NCBI GenBank assembly: GCA_007692755.1 | Contig: REBL01000200.1 | Span: 1 to 51,004, forward strand | Length of the DNA stretch: 51,004 nt | Source of the DNA: Nodularia sp. (in: cyanobacteria) | GTDB lineage: Bacteria > Cyanobacteriota > Cyanobacteriia > Cyanobacteriales > Nostocaceae | Reading direction: 5' to 3' | In this document: positions 26,629-35,476 of the stretch, piece after piece | How positions within the stretch are numbered: the stretch's first letter is position 1 | Layout: each line of letters starts with the position of its first letter | The notes under the pieces: generated by a model | What the model was told of the DNA's origin: nothing | Seen by the model: the letters and a program-made list of their open reading frames with translations, nothing else | Databases searched by the model: none | Translations under genes and position numbers: made by a program

Positions 26629-29229
26629 ATGCAAAAGATTACACAGGCATTGATCAAATTGCTACCTACTGGTGCGGGAGTTTTTTTCACAGGACATTTT
26701 TTTCTTAACCAACAATGGATACAAGCTGTAATTTCCAGCTTTGTTACTTTTGCTTATTCTATTTTGGTTAACGTCAGTGATCAATTTAAGGCTGAATTTA
26801 AGGCTGAATTTATCAAAGCCCTCGACCCAGGAGGAAAAGGTGGACAGCTTGGAGGATGGTTAGGTAAAAAATTAGGCGATATACCGCAAAAAGTTATTAA
26901 AAATCTTTCGGGCTTTGAGAGTAAGTATAAAAAAGCTTTAGTTGATTTTTATTGTGACTTTGAAACCGAGGGGTTCAAAATCGGTTTACCTGTCTTGGAT
27001 TTAGAAGATGTATTTGTACCATTAAAAGTTGAGACAGGTAATTTAGAAAATATTCCTGGTGCAATGGTTTCTACTCAACACACCAGTCAAAATTCTGAAA
27101 ATCAAGAAATTTGGGATTTTTTAGCTGCTATTTCTCAACAAAATAGTTTTCGCCGCATGGCTGTTATTGCTCCTCCTGGATATGGTAAAACAACCCTGCT
27201 GAAACATTTAACTTTGACCTATGCCAAAAATGGTTATAGCAAATATAAAGCAACGCAATTTTTACCAGTTTTATTGTACCTGCGCGATATCCGTGAAGAA
27301 ATTACCAGCCAACAACCTCCTAATTTACCAGAATTAATTACTAATCACTTAAAAAATCAACCTGCTTTTGCTGAACTCAACCCCCAAACAGACTGGTTTA
27401 ATGAACAGTTAAAGAATGGTAAATGTTTAGTCATGTTGGATGGATTGGATGAAGTTGCTGATAGTGAAAAACGTTTACAGGTAAGTAAATGGGTAAATCA
27501 GCAAATGGCTACTTATCGCCAAACAGCTTTTATTATTACTTCTCGTCCTTATGGTTATAGTAGTGCGCCCGTGGATGAGGTAGGAGTTATTTTAAAAGTT
27601 CTACCTTTCACTTTAGAGCAGATGAAGCAATTTATTAATAGTTGGTATCTGCAAACAGAAATCAGAAGTCGCGCTGGGAAAAATAATCAAGCTGTAAAAG
27701 CAAAAGCGAAGAAAAATGCCGCAGATTTAATTGATCGGATTATTAATAATCGTGCTATTGCTGATATGGCAACAAATCCGCTATTGGTGACAATGATTGC
27801 TACTGTTCACTATAGCGGTAATGCTTTACCAGGACGGAGGGTGGAACTTTATCAAAAAATTTGTGATTTACTTTTGGGAACACGACAAGCTGCGAAGAAA
27901 ATTAAAGCACCCCTGACATCTGAACAAAATAAATCAGTATTACAAGTTTTAGCCCTAGATTTGATGCAAAAGGAAACTCGCACTTTTGCACCAGCAGCAG
28001 TTAAGAATCTAATTGCTAGGCAGCTACAAACCATATTTAATACAACACTAACAGCAGGAGAATTCTTAGAACAAATTAGAGATGTGAGTGGGTTAATTGT
28101 CGAAAGAGAACAAGGTATATTTGAATTTGCTCATTTGAGTTTTCAGGAATATTTAGCTGCGGCTGAGGTGAAAGAGTTGCAGCAAGAAAAAATATTAATT
28201 GATAACTTTAATAATGCTTGGTGGGCGGAAACAATTCGCCTTTATGCTGCTCAAAGTAATACCACGAATTTGATTCAAGCAGCGTTACAAAATCAAACAG
28301 TTGCCTCTTTAACTTTGGCTTATGATTGTTTGAAAGAAAGTAAGAAAGTAGAACCAAAAATACAGCATCAACTTGAAAATTTTCTCGTAGTTGGATTGAT
28401 ATCTAAAGATCCAAAAATTGCCCAAATAGCAGCCCAGGTGAAATTAGTCAGAAGGTTAAATAACTTATTGCGAATTAATGAAATCCAGGAAATAGATCAA
28501 AGTTATCTTACTAGGGCTGAGTATCAGGAGTTTATCAAAGATACTTTTGGAACAAATACTATTGAGCAAGGCTTTTTACCAGCTAATGCAAATAATCTTT
28601 CTCCTACTCAACCTGTTACCGGGATTAGTTTACAAGCTGTTAATCGTTTTTTTGCTTGGTTGGGTTTTGTTTCTACTTTTAACAACAACCTAGTTCGTTA
28701 TAGATTACCTACAGAAGCAGAAGCACAACAGTATCCAGCAAGAGAAGAGAATTATCTTACTTGTTGGACTCAGGAAAAACGCACTGATGGAGAAGGAATT
28801 AGAGTTGTTAAAGACCAGTGGCCAGAACAATACAGACAACTTTTAGAACACTTGATAGCTGGAAATTGGCAGGAAGCTGATGAGGAAACAGCTAAAATGA
28901 TGCTCAAGGTGGCTAACCGAGAACTTGAAGGTTACTTAGATGTTGATGCTATTGAAAAATTTCCCTGTTCTGACCTCCGCACCATTGACCAACTTTGGGT
29001 ACAATATAGTGAGGGTCGTTTTGGTTTGAGTGTTCAGAAGCGTATTTACGAAGAACAAGGGAAAGATTGGTCGAAGATGTATGACGCATTAGAATGGTCA
29101 GAGCTGAACTATAGTAATAAAGCTCCTAATGGACACCTACCAGTTTGTCTCTTTCGTAAAAGAAGGGTAGGAGAAAGGAAGGTAGCGTACTCTTTTCTCG
29201 CGCAGAGACTCGTAAATTGTAACCTATAA
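26629..29229 (+). CDS. NACHT-domain STAND NTPase with C-terminal GUN4 domain
   Basis: 866 residues. The N-terminus has hydrophobic stretches at about 12-28 and 32-50, so a membrane anchor is likely. A 12-bp tandem duplication gives KAEFKAEF at 54-61. The NACHT NTPase has Walker A APPGYGKTTLL (184-190 core), Walker B CLVMLDGLDEV (266-275) and sensor-like FIITSRPYGY (301-310). Helical NACHT-associated region runs to about 560. Around 660-728 a fragment resembles formylglycine-generating-enzyme domains (SLQAVNRFFAWLG, YRLPTEAEAQQY). Residues about 732-866 are a GUN4 domain: LLEHLIAGNWQEADEETAKMM, LRTIDQLWVQYSEGRFGLSVQ, APNGHLP, ending LAQRLVNCNL. GUN4 binds protoporphyrin IX and Mg-porphyrins in other proteins. 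So this may be a STAND switch that reads tetrapyrroles, or a defence/conflict protein. It lacks visible TPR/WD repeats. Confidence 0.9.
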   Translation: MQKITQALIKLLPTGAGVFFTGHFFLNQQWIQAVISSFVTFAYSILVNVSDQFKAEFKAEFIKALDPGGKGGQLGGWLGKKLGDIPQKVIKNLSGFESKYKKALVDFYCDFETEGFKIGLPVLDLEDVFVPLKVETGNLENIPGAMVSTQHTSQNSENQEIWDFLAAISQQNSFRRMAVIAPPGYGKTTLLKHLTLTYAKNGYSKYKATQFLPVLLYLRDIREEITSQQPPNLPELITNHLKNQPAFAELNPQTDWFNEQLKNGKCLVMLDGLDEVADSEKRLQVSKWVNQQMATYRQTAFIITSRPYGYSSAPVDEVGVILKVLPFTLEQMKQFINSWYLQTEIRSRAGKNNQAVKAKAKKNAADLIDRIINNRAIADMATNPLLVTMIATVHYSGNALPGRRVELYQKICDLLLGTRQAAKKIKAPLTSEQNKSVLQVLALDLMQKETRTFAPAAVKNLIARQLQTIFNTTLTAGEFLEQIRDVSGLIVEREQGIFEFAHLSFQEYLAAAEVKELQQEKILIDNFNNAWWAETIRLYAAQSNTTNLIQAALQNQTVASLTLAYDCLKESKKVEPKIQHQLENFLVVGLISKDPKIAQIAAQVKLVRRLNNLLRINEIQEIDQSYLTRAEYQEFIKDTFGTNTIEQGFLPANANNLSPTQPVTGISLQAVNRFFAWLGFVSTFNNNLVRYRLPTEAEAQQYPAREENYLTCWTQEKRTDGEGIRVVKDQWPEQYRQLLEHLIAGNWQEADEETAKMMLKVANRELEGYLDVDAIEKFPCSDLRTIDQLWVQYSEGRFGLSVQKRIYEEQGKDWSKMYDALEWSELNYSNKAPNGHLPVCLFRKRRVGERKVAYSFLAQRLVNCNL

Positions 29230-29270
29230 AGCTTTCAGTCAATCATAAACATTTCTTATTGCCTACTTTT

Positions 29271-29705
29271 CTACGAAGTTTCTAGGTTTCCCGGTTTTCG
29301 ATACCTAGCACTCCCCCCCTGACAGGTGTAGGTTTTTTACGAATGCATCTGAAATGGGGTTTTTTCGTTGATTGAAAACTCATCTTTCCCCTCTGGTTTC
29401 CCACTCAAGAACGAAATTTGGTGTTTTCACACAGTTTAAAATTGTGTTTGAGAGTGTCAACTCACACCTAAATTAAAAACCTACACTTGTCAGGCACTCC
29501 CCCCTGGTGGTTGATAGCAATTCGCCATAACAAATTTATCAGCCACTTCCTGAATTTCTGGGTCTGTTGCTTCCCAGTTGTTCCAAGGTAGATTCATTGC
29601 ATCCCACCTTTTTAGTACGTCATTGCGTTCGCGTAGCGTGTCCGAAGGACTTACGCAATGAAGTGGAGTGTTCGCGTAGCGTGCCGGAGACTCTAGCAAT
29701 CGCAC
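29271..29705 (-). pseudogene. Unrecognised gene fragment carrying a MITE
   Basis: On the minus strand 29705-29494 reads a coding-looking tail: VLKRWDAMNLPWNNWEATDP then EIQEVADKFVMANCYQPPGG. The upstream part of this frame is made of dispersed repeats, so the gene start is gone. The frame runs into the 175-bp MITE; removing it and one target copy extends the tail by about 12 residues (RYRKPGNLETS) to TAG at 29271-29273. I do not recognise the protein. Confidence 0.45.
29319..29493. mobile_element. MITE, 175 bp, with 11-bp target duplication
   Basis: Terminal inverted repeats of 19 bp with one mismatch: CTGACAGGTGTAGGTTTTT at 29319-29337 and the reverse complement of CTGACAAGTGTAGGTTTTT at 29475-29493. 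The flanks carry an exact direct repeat GCACTCCCCCC at 29308-29318 and 29494-29504. No ORF inside. An 11-bp duplication points to an IS4-like or similar transposase supplied in trans. Confidence 0.8.
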
Positions 29706-29945
29706 CTTGCTGCATTCCGGCTGCTTTTGGGTTAGCGTGAATATATCTCAATGTATTTAACGCTCTTTAGCCCTGGCGACTAGAAGTCGCGGCTATACAA
29801 ACAAAACCCGCCTGCGCGGGTTAAAAACTCATTTTTTCATTAGTCCACGCAGGTGGACTTCCCTACGGGAAGACGCTACGCGCCATGCCTGTGTAGCCGC
29901 GTTCGCCTTTGGCGTTGCGTTAGCAATATTATATTCGCCTAAAAC
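29600..29945. repeat. Field of dispersed palindromic repeats
   Basis: About 29625-29690 has two GTTCGCGTAGCGTG pieces. About 29775-29900 has hairpins AACCCGC-CTGC-GCGGGTT and AGTCCACGCAGGTGGACT, flanked by GAAGTCGCGGCTATAC and TGTGTAGCCGCG. The combination is a familiar repeat family of Nostoc-type genomes. No gene is seen in it. Confidence 0.7.
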
Positions 29946-29959
29946 TTTTCAAACATCCT

Positions 29960-30938
29960 CTAAGATGTCATGCTACATTTTCCGGAAGTAACAAACTTTT
30001 TCACAAATAAGACACGACAAGCAATTCGTTCAGTTTGTCGAAAACCTAAAATCTTTTGCACAAACTTATAAACTGCTCTTTTACTATTTCCATTAAACTC
30101 TGGAAACAGAGCTAAAGCTTCTTCTAAAAAAATTAAGTATTGTGAGTAATCAATAAACAAAGCCTCTCTAGCAAGGTCAAAATATGATTTAGCTAAAGCA
30201 TGACGATATTTCATCGAAAGTTTATTTGATTGTAATAATTGTTTTTCAATTTTCTCTAAAACTATATAGTGATTTTTTAACCACCGAGTTTTAGAAGAAG
30301 TCGAAACTGTAACCGAGCCATGTCGCCTATAGATTGAATAACATCCTGGTTGATATACAACTGTAGCTTTATTCATTACCACTGAGATGAAAAAATCTCT
30401 ATCTTGTGCAGCTGTTAAAGTTTCATCCCACCCGCCACTATTTTCTACTGCGGTTCTTTTATAGAGTAAAGCTGCTAAAGCAACCCACCAGTTTGCTAAT
30501 AAAGAAGCCAAAACATCTGTTTGTATTTCAGGGATTTCTATTTTTTCTAATGAACTAGAACCATTAGAGAAATGACGCTGATGTCTCCAATCACCATAAA
30601 CAACATCGGCTCCTGTTTCTTCTAAAAATTCAACTTGCCTTTCTATCTTTTCAGGCAAAATATAATCATCTGCATCTAGGTACTGAATATACTCTCCTCT
30701 AGACAAATCGAATCCTCTATTTCTAGCATGATTTCCACCTTTATGAGGTAAAGGTTGCCAAATAATTTTATCTTTATAACTTCTCAGTATTTCTAATGTA
30801 TTGTCTGTAGAGCCATCATCAATCACAATAATCTCGATATTAGGATAAGTTTGTTGCAAGCAACTATCAATTGCTTCTCTTAACCATTTATCTGCATTAA
30901 AACAAGGGATAATTACGGAAACTAGTTTTTTTTTTCAT
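29960..30938 (-). CDS. Family 2 glycosyltransferase, start out of frame through an A10 tract
   Basis: GT-A-fold glycosyltransferase. The body reads VSVIIPCFNADKWLREAID, IIVIDDGSTDNT, HARNRGFDLSRGEYIQYLDADD (DxD metal motif) and later GGWDETLTAAQDRDF. The natural start is ATG at 30938, which has AGAGGAA about 8-9 bases upstream. It is followed by ten A residues (30935-30926), and with ten the frame closes after 13 codons; with nine it gives MKKKLVSVIIPCFNAD and a 325-residue intact enzyme. So expression needs slippage on the A tract, or the gene is phase variable or broken, or the count is a sequencing error. In-frame TTG at 30859 would lose the first beta strand. Last gene of the polysaccharide cluster. 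Confidence 0.8.
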
Positions 30939-31021
30939 GGTAATATTCCTCTGGTTTTTACAAAAAATACTAAGATTGGTGCTTTCATGAGCGAAAAAAT
31001 GAAATATTTAAAGCAAACTGC

Positions 31022-31933
31022 TTAATTGTTATTTGTGACTTGTGCGATCGCCTGGACTTTATGTGCTAGTATTTTATTTTTATACGGTGCTAATACACGA
31101 AGCAAAGTATTTTTAGGAGCTAGTTGTAATGCCCATAATAATGTAGCCAAAGCCGCCCGTTTTTGACCTAATTCAAATGACCTCACGGCGTGTTCATACA
31201 AGAACTGAGCAAAGGCTTGGGGATGCTGAAGCAACAGTGATTTATGTTTGTAAACTAGACGTTCAAAGTTGACCTGACGCAGCAAGGGGTCTCGTGAAAT
31301 CCTGGGGCCATCGTGTATATACAGACGATAACTAACTGTTGACAAACCAAGAATCGAGCAAATAGGATTCAGACGCAAAAACATTTCTGTGTGTACACGC
31401 GAAGTAAAAGATTCGTCATAACCTCCTATGGATAAAAATATTTCCCGTTCTACAACCAGCGTTTGTTTAGAAAAAAATGACATTCCTGACTCAATTTCTT
31501 CTAAGAAAAAATGTGATCCACGCGGCAGAGTTGGCGGTATACGCTGACTCACAAATTTACCATCTTGATTGACAACTTCTAGACTCGATAGTACTGCTAC
31601 AGGTTTAGATAACGTCGTATTACTCAAAGCTTCTAGAGAAACTTGAGCCATGTGAGGTAACAGTTCATCGTCGTCATCAAGGTAAGTAATCCATCTTCCG
31701 CGTGCTGTCTTAGCCCCAATGTTACGAGCTGCCGCAGTTCCACCATTTTTTGACAAGCGAATAATTTTTAGTTGCGGGTGTGCGGGCAAATTCACAGGCT
31801 GATTGGAAGCATCATCAACAACAATTACCTCTATATCTTCTAAAGTTTGTGCTAAAGCAGATTTAACTGCCCGTGGTAATAATTGGGGGCGATTATATGT
31901 AGGAATGATGATACTTAATAAAGGGTAGGGCAT
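31022..31933 (-). CDS. Family 2 glycosyltransferase
   Basis: 303-residue GT-A enzyme. N-terminal LSIIIPTYNRPQLLPRAVKS, VIVVDDASNQPV, KNGGTAAARNIGAKTARG and the metal-binding YLDDDDELLP are standard for GT2. The C-terminal 90 residues are helical. It starts 19 bp after the Wzt stop and is presumably in its operon. Donor and acceptor sugars cannot be predicted. Confidence 0.9.
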   Translation of the reverse strand: MPYPLLSIIIPTYNRPQLLPRAVKSALAQTLEDIEVIVVDDASNQPVNLPAHPQLKIIRLSKNGGTAAARNIGAKTARGRWITYLDDDDELLPHMAQVSLEALSNTTLSKPVAVLSSLEVVNQDGKFVSQRIPPTLPRGSHFFLEEIESGMSFFSKQTLVVEREIFLSIGGYDESFTSRVHTEMFLRLNPICSILGLSTVSYRLYIHDGPRISRDPLLRQVNFERLVYKHKSLLLQHPQAFAQFLYEHAVRSFELGQKRAALATLLWALQLAPKNTLLRVLAPYKNKILAHKVQAIAQVTNNN

Positions 31934-31952
31934 TTTTAATCAAAGCCAGATT

Positions 31953-33230
31953 TTAGTTATTGATAACTTGCCAAATTCGAGGTTGATAAAATAAACACCG
32001 ACTGGTATTCCTATTTGATTTGACAGCAAATCGAAAAGATTCAATTTTATCAAAAGAGCGTACACCTTGTTTCAGGTATATGTTGGCGCTATACATACCA
32101 GGAACTAAGCCACAATTGGGCATCTGCATTTGAATTTCCACTTTGCCTGGAAATACTTCCAAAATTTCATTGTCACTAGCTGAAGTGATAGTCAATATCC
32201 GAGATTCACCTTGACTTAGGGTTGAAAGTAAAAATCCTAAGTTAACATTTTCAACGTGTTTATTAGCCGAGCATTCCACAGATAAATAAGCAGGCTCACC
32301 AGTTATCAGGCTAGGAAGCAAGTTACCTTGGGTATCTTTAAAACAGACAGAAAGAATATCTAAACCTAAACTTTCACTCTCTGGTTTTTTGGGGAGATTT
32401 ATTAAACCTACAGCTTTTTCGGTTCCACTCAAACAAAGGTCTTCTTCGTATTTACGAATTACTGTTTCGGTTTCACCACCCGAAATCAATTTGCCTTTTG
32501 ATAAATAAAGGGAAGATTCACAAACATTTAAAATGTTATATTGATTATGAGAAACCAGCACAAAAGCTGTACCTTTTTCTCGCAGTAATGCTAGGCGATG
32601 ATGGCATTTCATTTTAAATTTAATATCTCCAACAGCCAGCACTTCATCAATTAATAAAATATCTGGTTCTATGTGAACTGCACAGGAAAATCCCAACCTG
32701 GCTGCCATGCCAGAACTATAAGTTTTCACAGGTGCGTCAATGGCATCTCCAATTCCTGCAAAATCTACGACATCTGCAAATTTATCTGCTATTTCTTTGG
32801 TTGATAAACCCAAGATTGACATATTGGCATAAATATTTTCTCGCCCTGTTAATATCGGATTAAAACCTGCGCCTAGTGCAATTAATGGAGCCAGCCTACC
32901 CTTTACTTTTACACTGCCAGTATCGGGCTTAATCAAACCACTAATAATTCGGAGTAGCGTACTTTTACCCGCACCATTTGACCCTACTAAACCTAACGCT
33001 TCTCCTCGCCGTAGTTGGAAGTTGACATTTTGTAATGCCCAAAACTCTTTTGCACGTAGAGTATCACTTTTCCTATTTCCGCCTACTAACTCTGTGGTGA
33101 TATCCTGAACACCATAAAATAAAGATTTCTTTAAGTCTCTACAGAATTTTTTAGAAACGTTATTGACTGAAATAACAACTTCAGTATCTTCAGAGTGAAC
33201 CGCAAGTTTGTGATCTATTAAATTAGTCAT
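31953..33230 (-). CDS. wzt: Polysaccharide ABC exporter ATPase, Wzt type
   Basis: ATP-binding subunit of an O-antigen/teichoic-acid type ABC-2 exporter. 425 residues from ATG at 33230; a 125-residue longer frame runs antisense-free but overlaps the permease in another frame and is rejected. Walker A GSNGAGKST at 83-91, signature YSSGM at 171-175, Walker B ILLIDE at 191-196 and the H-loop LVSHN. Residues about 280-425 form the extra C-terminal domain of Wzt proteins that recognises the finished chain end, so export is probably tied to a terminal modification. Starts 2 bp after the Wzm stop. Confidence 0.93.
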   Translation of the reverse strand: MTNLIDHKLAVHSEDTEVVISVNNVSKKFCRDLKKSLFYGVQDITTELVGGNRKSDTLRAKEFWALQNVNFQLRRGEALGLVGSNGAGKSTLLRIISGLIKPDTGSVKVKGRLAPLIALGAGFNPILTGRENIYANMSILGLSTKEIADKFADVVDFAGIGDAIDAPVKTYSSGMAARLGFSCAVHIEPDILLIDEVLAVGDIKFKMKCHHRLALLREKGTAFVLVSHNQYNILNVCESSLYLSKGKLISGGETETVIRKYEEDLCLSGTEKAVGLINLPKKPESESLGLDILSVCFKDTQGNLLPSLITGEPAYLSVECSANKHVENVNLGFLLSTLSQGESRILTITSASDNEILEVFPGKVEIQMQMPNCGLVPGMYSANIYLKQGVRSFDKIESFRFAVKSNRNTSRCLFYQPRIWQVINN

Positions 33231-33232
33231 TA

Positions 33233-34108
33233 TTAAGAACTGACTCTTTCTACCACGAAAGGCATAGCAAGACGAAATACAATCCAGGTTAAGATTAATC
33301 CCACGAGAGTAATTGTACTGACTAACCAAAAACCATAAGGTTCTGATACCACTCCTGTTGTCGCTAACTCTCGCGTTGTTACCAATAAAGGAGTGACGGG
33401 ATTCATCTGGACTAAAAAACCAAATGTTCCTGCTTTGGGAACTGGATACACTACGGGAGTTAGGAATAACCAAAATCCTGTAATCAGAGTTAATCCTTTC
33501 GATACATCTTGATAAAGAACTCCTAAAGGAGCTAAGAAAAGACCAAGAAAGGTTCCCAGCAAAACTAAATGAATTAATGACACTGGAGTTAAAATTACTG
33601 TCCAACCTACGGGAATGCGAAACCAGATAAACAATGCCACTATTAAAATTAGCTTGACGGCAAAGTTAAAAAATACTTCGCCCATTTTCGCTAAAATCAA
33701 TGCTTCCCGTGGAAAATTAACTCTAGCTAACATCGGTTTAGCCGTTGTCACCGCTTGCACTGGCGCATTTAAAGCTTCGACAAATGTTTGCCACAATGCG
33801 GTGCTGAACATAACATAAGCGGGATAAGGTATATCTGTAACGCCAACATTAATAACTTTGGCATTACTCGCAAGAGTAAAACTAGCGGACATAATCATTG
33901 GTGGTAAAAAAGCCCACGCTATTCCTAAAAAGGATTGACGATACTGAGCGCTAATATCCCTTACCATCAGTCTCCAAGCAAGTTCGCGAGATGCTAGTAA
34001 GTCTAGCCACATTTGCTTGAACAAATCCACTGGATGTCGGAGCAAACTTTCTGGCGTGTAAATCTTGAGGTCAGATGGCTGAGATTTGAGAGTTTTATTT
34101 GGCTTCAA
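33233..34108 (-). CDS. wzm: Polysaccharide ABC exporter permease, Wzm type
   Basis: Inner-membrane subunit of the ABC-2 exporter. 291 residues with about six transmembrane helices. WRLMVRDISAQYRQSFLGIAW is the cytoplasmic gate helix typical of Wzm/TagG, and there are AFLPPMIM and FLTPVVYPV segments. Start is TTG at 34108 preceded by GGTGAG at a 6-base spacing; no in-frame ATG lies just upstream. Coupled to wzt. Confidence 0.9.
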   Translation of the reverse strand: MKPNKTLKSQPSDLKIYTPESLLRHPVDLFKQMWLDLLASRELAWRLMVRDISAQYRQSFLGIAWAFLPPMIMSASFTLASNAKVINVGVTDIPYPAYVMFSTALWQTFVEALNAPVQAVTTAKPMLARVNFPREALILAKMGEVFFNFAVKLILIVALFIWFRIPVGWTVILTPVSLIHLVLLGTFLGLFLAPLGVLYQDVSKGLTLITGFWLFLTPVVYPVPKAGTFGFLVQMNPVTPLLVTTRELATTGVVSEPYGFWLVSTITLVGLILTWIVFRLAMPFVVERVSS

Positions 34109-34230
34109 AAATTTCTCACCCGTTGCAACAAAGTTTATGGTGTAATTCGTAATTAAGATTTGTCAGATTTCATCTGGAGTTTTAAGCTGAAAAACATTTA
34201 GTAGTTTGTTAAGAATTAATTGCCGGATAA

Positions 34231-34300
34231 AGGAACGAACCACAAAGGACACAAAGAGCGCAAAGGAAGAAGGAAGAAGGAAAGAAAGAAGAAAGACTTC
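34231..34300. repeat. Dispersed GA-rich repeat, copy 1
   Basis: AGGAACGAACCACAAAGGAC followed by ACAAAG units and a run of GGAAGAA units. A close copy lies at 40083-40146. It lies between a GT2 gene and wzm. Confidence 0.75.
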
Positions 34301-34363
34301 ATTTATTTACTCGTCATTTTTGAGTTAACAGACTACTAGTTTGCATATTTCATTAACATGAAA

Positions 34364-35413
34364 TCAATTCCGAGATGATGCTGTGATTTTAGGTTTTGCT
34401 AGATGTGTTGGCACGGAATTTTGTTTATTCTGTAAATGTTTGTGGGCATAGGAATTAGTTAGGTAATTGTTCAACGCACGATCTAGCTTAATCATGATGT
34501 TTTCTAAGCGGTGAATTCTCCGGCCAAAAATACTTTTTACTAGAGGCGAGATGATTGTGTAGTTGCGTCTTCTTCCCAAGGTGCTGTATTTCTTTTGAAA
34601 GTACTCGTCCTCAGTCAGGTTCCATTTGTCGCGTAAACGTTTGAGACTAGCCATCTCCCAAGCATTACTCCAACGCAACATATAAAAATGGAGGTCTGAC
34701 CATTCAACAGGTGGCCCTGGTACGTAAGTGACGATAGATTCGGGTTCGATGTAGATGGAACCGCCAGCCTCGGTAACCAGCATACAAAAATCGACGTGTT
34801 CTTTTGTGTTCAGCAGTGCTTCATCTAAGAAACCTAATTGGTCAAATATTTCTGTGCGGACAATCATGCAATGGAACTCTGCGAGTCCGGTTTTTTCCCG
34901 TTGCAGTTGGGGACGGACATCAGCGACCAACCGTCCTTGCTGATATATTTTTTCTATGATGCGTCGTCTGCTGGTCTCGCCTTTGGTTTCCACTTTTACC
35001 CTTGACTCTCCACCTGCACAATGTATTTCTGCGTGCAGTGGTAAATGTTGACAAATTAAGGGACTAACTATGGTGGCTCCAGTTTGTTCAGTACAATCGA
35101 CCAAAGTCTTCAGCCAACCAGGGGTGACTTCTACATCATTATCAATAAAGACAACGTATTTAGTGTTGACTTGACGCAAACCCAAATTTCTGGCGTGGTT
35201 TGGGCAGAGGTAGTGATTAGTCCGAATCAGTTCAAATCCTTTTTCCGCCGCTTGTTCTTCCAGATAACGCTGGATATGAGATGGTGAATTACCATCTACA
35301 TAAATTAGTTGAAAAGGATATTCCGTATGTTGGTAAATGCTTTCTAGGGAATTACGAGTGTGGCTAAAACGCTCTCTGGGAGACACAATAATTGTTACTT
35401 GTGGGTCTGTCAT
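34364..35413 (-). CDS. Family 2 glycosyltransferase (tandem paralogue A)
   Basis: 349 residues. TIIVSPRERFSHTRNSLESI, YVDGNSPSHIQRYLEEQA, NHARNLGLRQVNTKYVVFID with DNDVEVTPGWL, and a second acidic part LNTKEHVDFCMLVTEAGG. Closely related to the next gene at 35477-36535 throughout its length, so the two are a tandem duplication. Substrates are unknown. Same strand as the Wzm/Wzt genes. Confidence 0.88.
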   Translation of the reverse strand: MTDPQVTIIVSPRERFSHTRNSLESIYQHTEYPFQLIYVDGNSPSHIQRYLEEQAAEKGFELIRTNHYLCPNHARNLGLRQVNTKYVVFIDNDVEVTPGWLKTLVDCTEQTGATIVSPLICQHLPLHAEIHCAGGESRVKVETKGETSRRRIIEKIYQQGRLVADVRPQLQREKTGLAEFHCMIVRTEIFDQLGFLDEALLNTKEHVDFCMLVTEAGGSIYIEPESIVTYVPGPPVEWSDLHFYMLRWSNAWEMASLKRLRDKWNLTEDEYFQKKYSTLGRRRNYTIISPLVKSIFGRRIHRLENIMIKLDRALNNYLTNSYAHKHLQNKQNSVPTHLAKPKITASSRN

Positions 35414-35476
35414 ATAGTAATGTCTCTATTTTTGACGATATTTAATGCTCAAGGATATGTAGCCATCACCAGGGTG

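Noticed and set aside
29139-29229. Possible frameshift at the end of the NACHT-GUN4 protein
   Set aside because: The Arg/Lys-rich segment looked like repeat-derived sequence, but the last residues (LAQRLVNCNL) fit a GUN4 domain end, so the gene is taken as intact.
31953-33605. A 550-residue reading of the Wzt gene starting at 33605
   Set aside because: The extra 125 residues overlap the Wzm permease in another frame, are Ser/Arg-rich and unlike ABC proteins; the ATG at 33230 gives a normal Wzt start.
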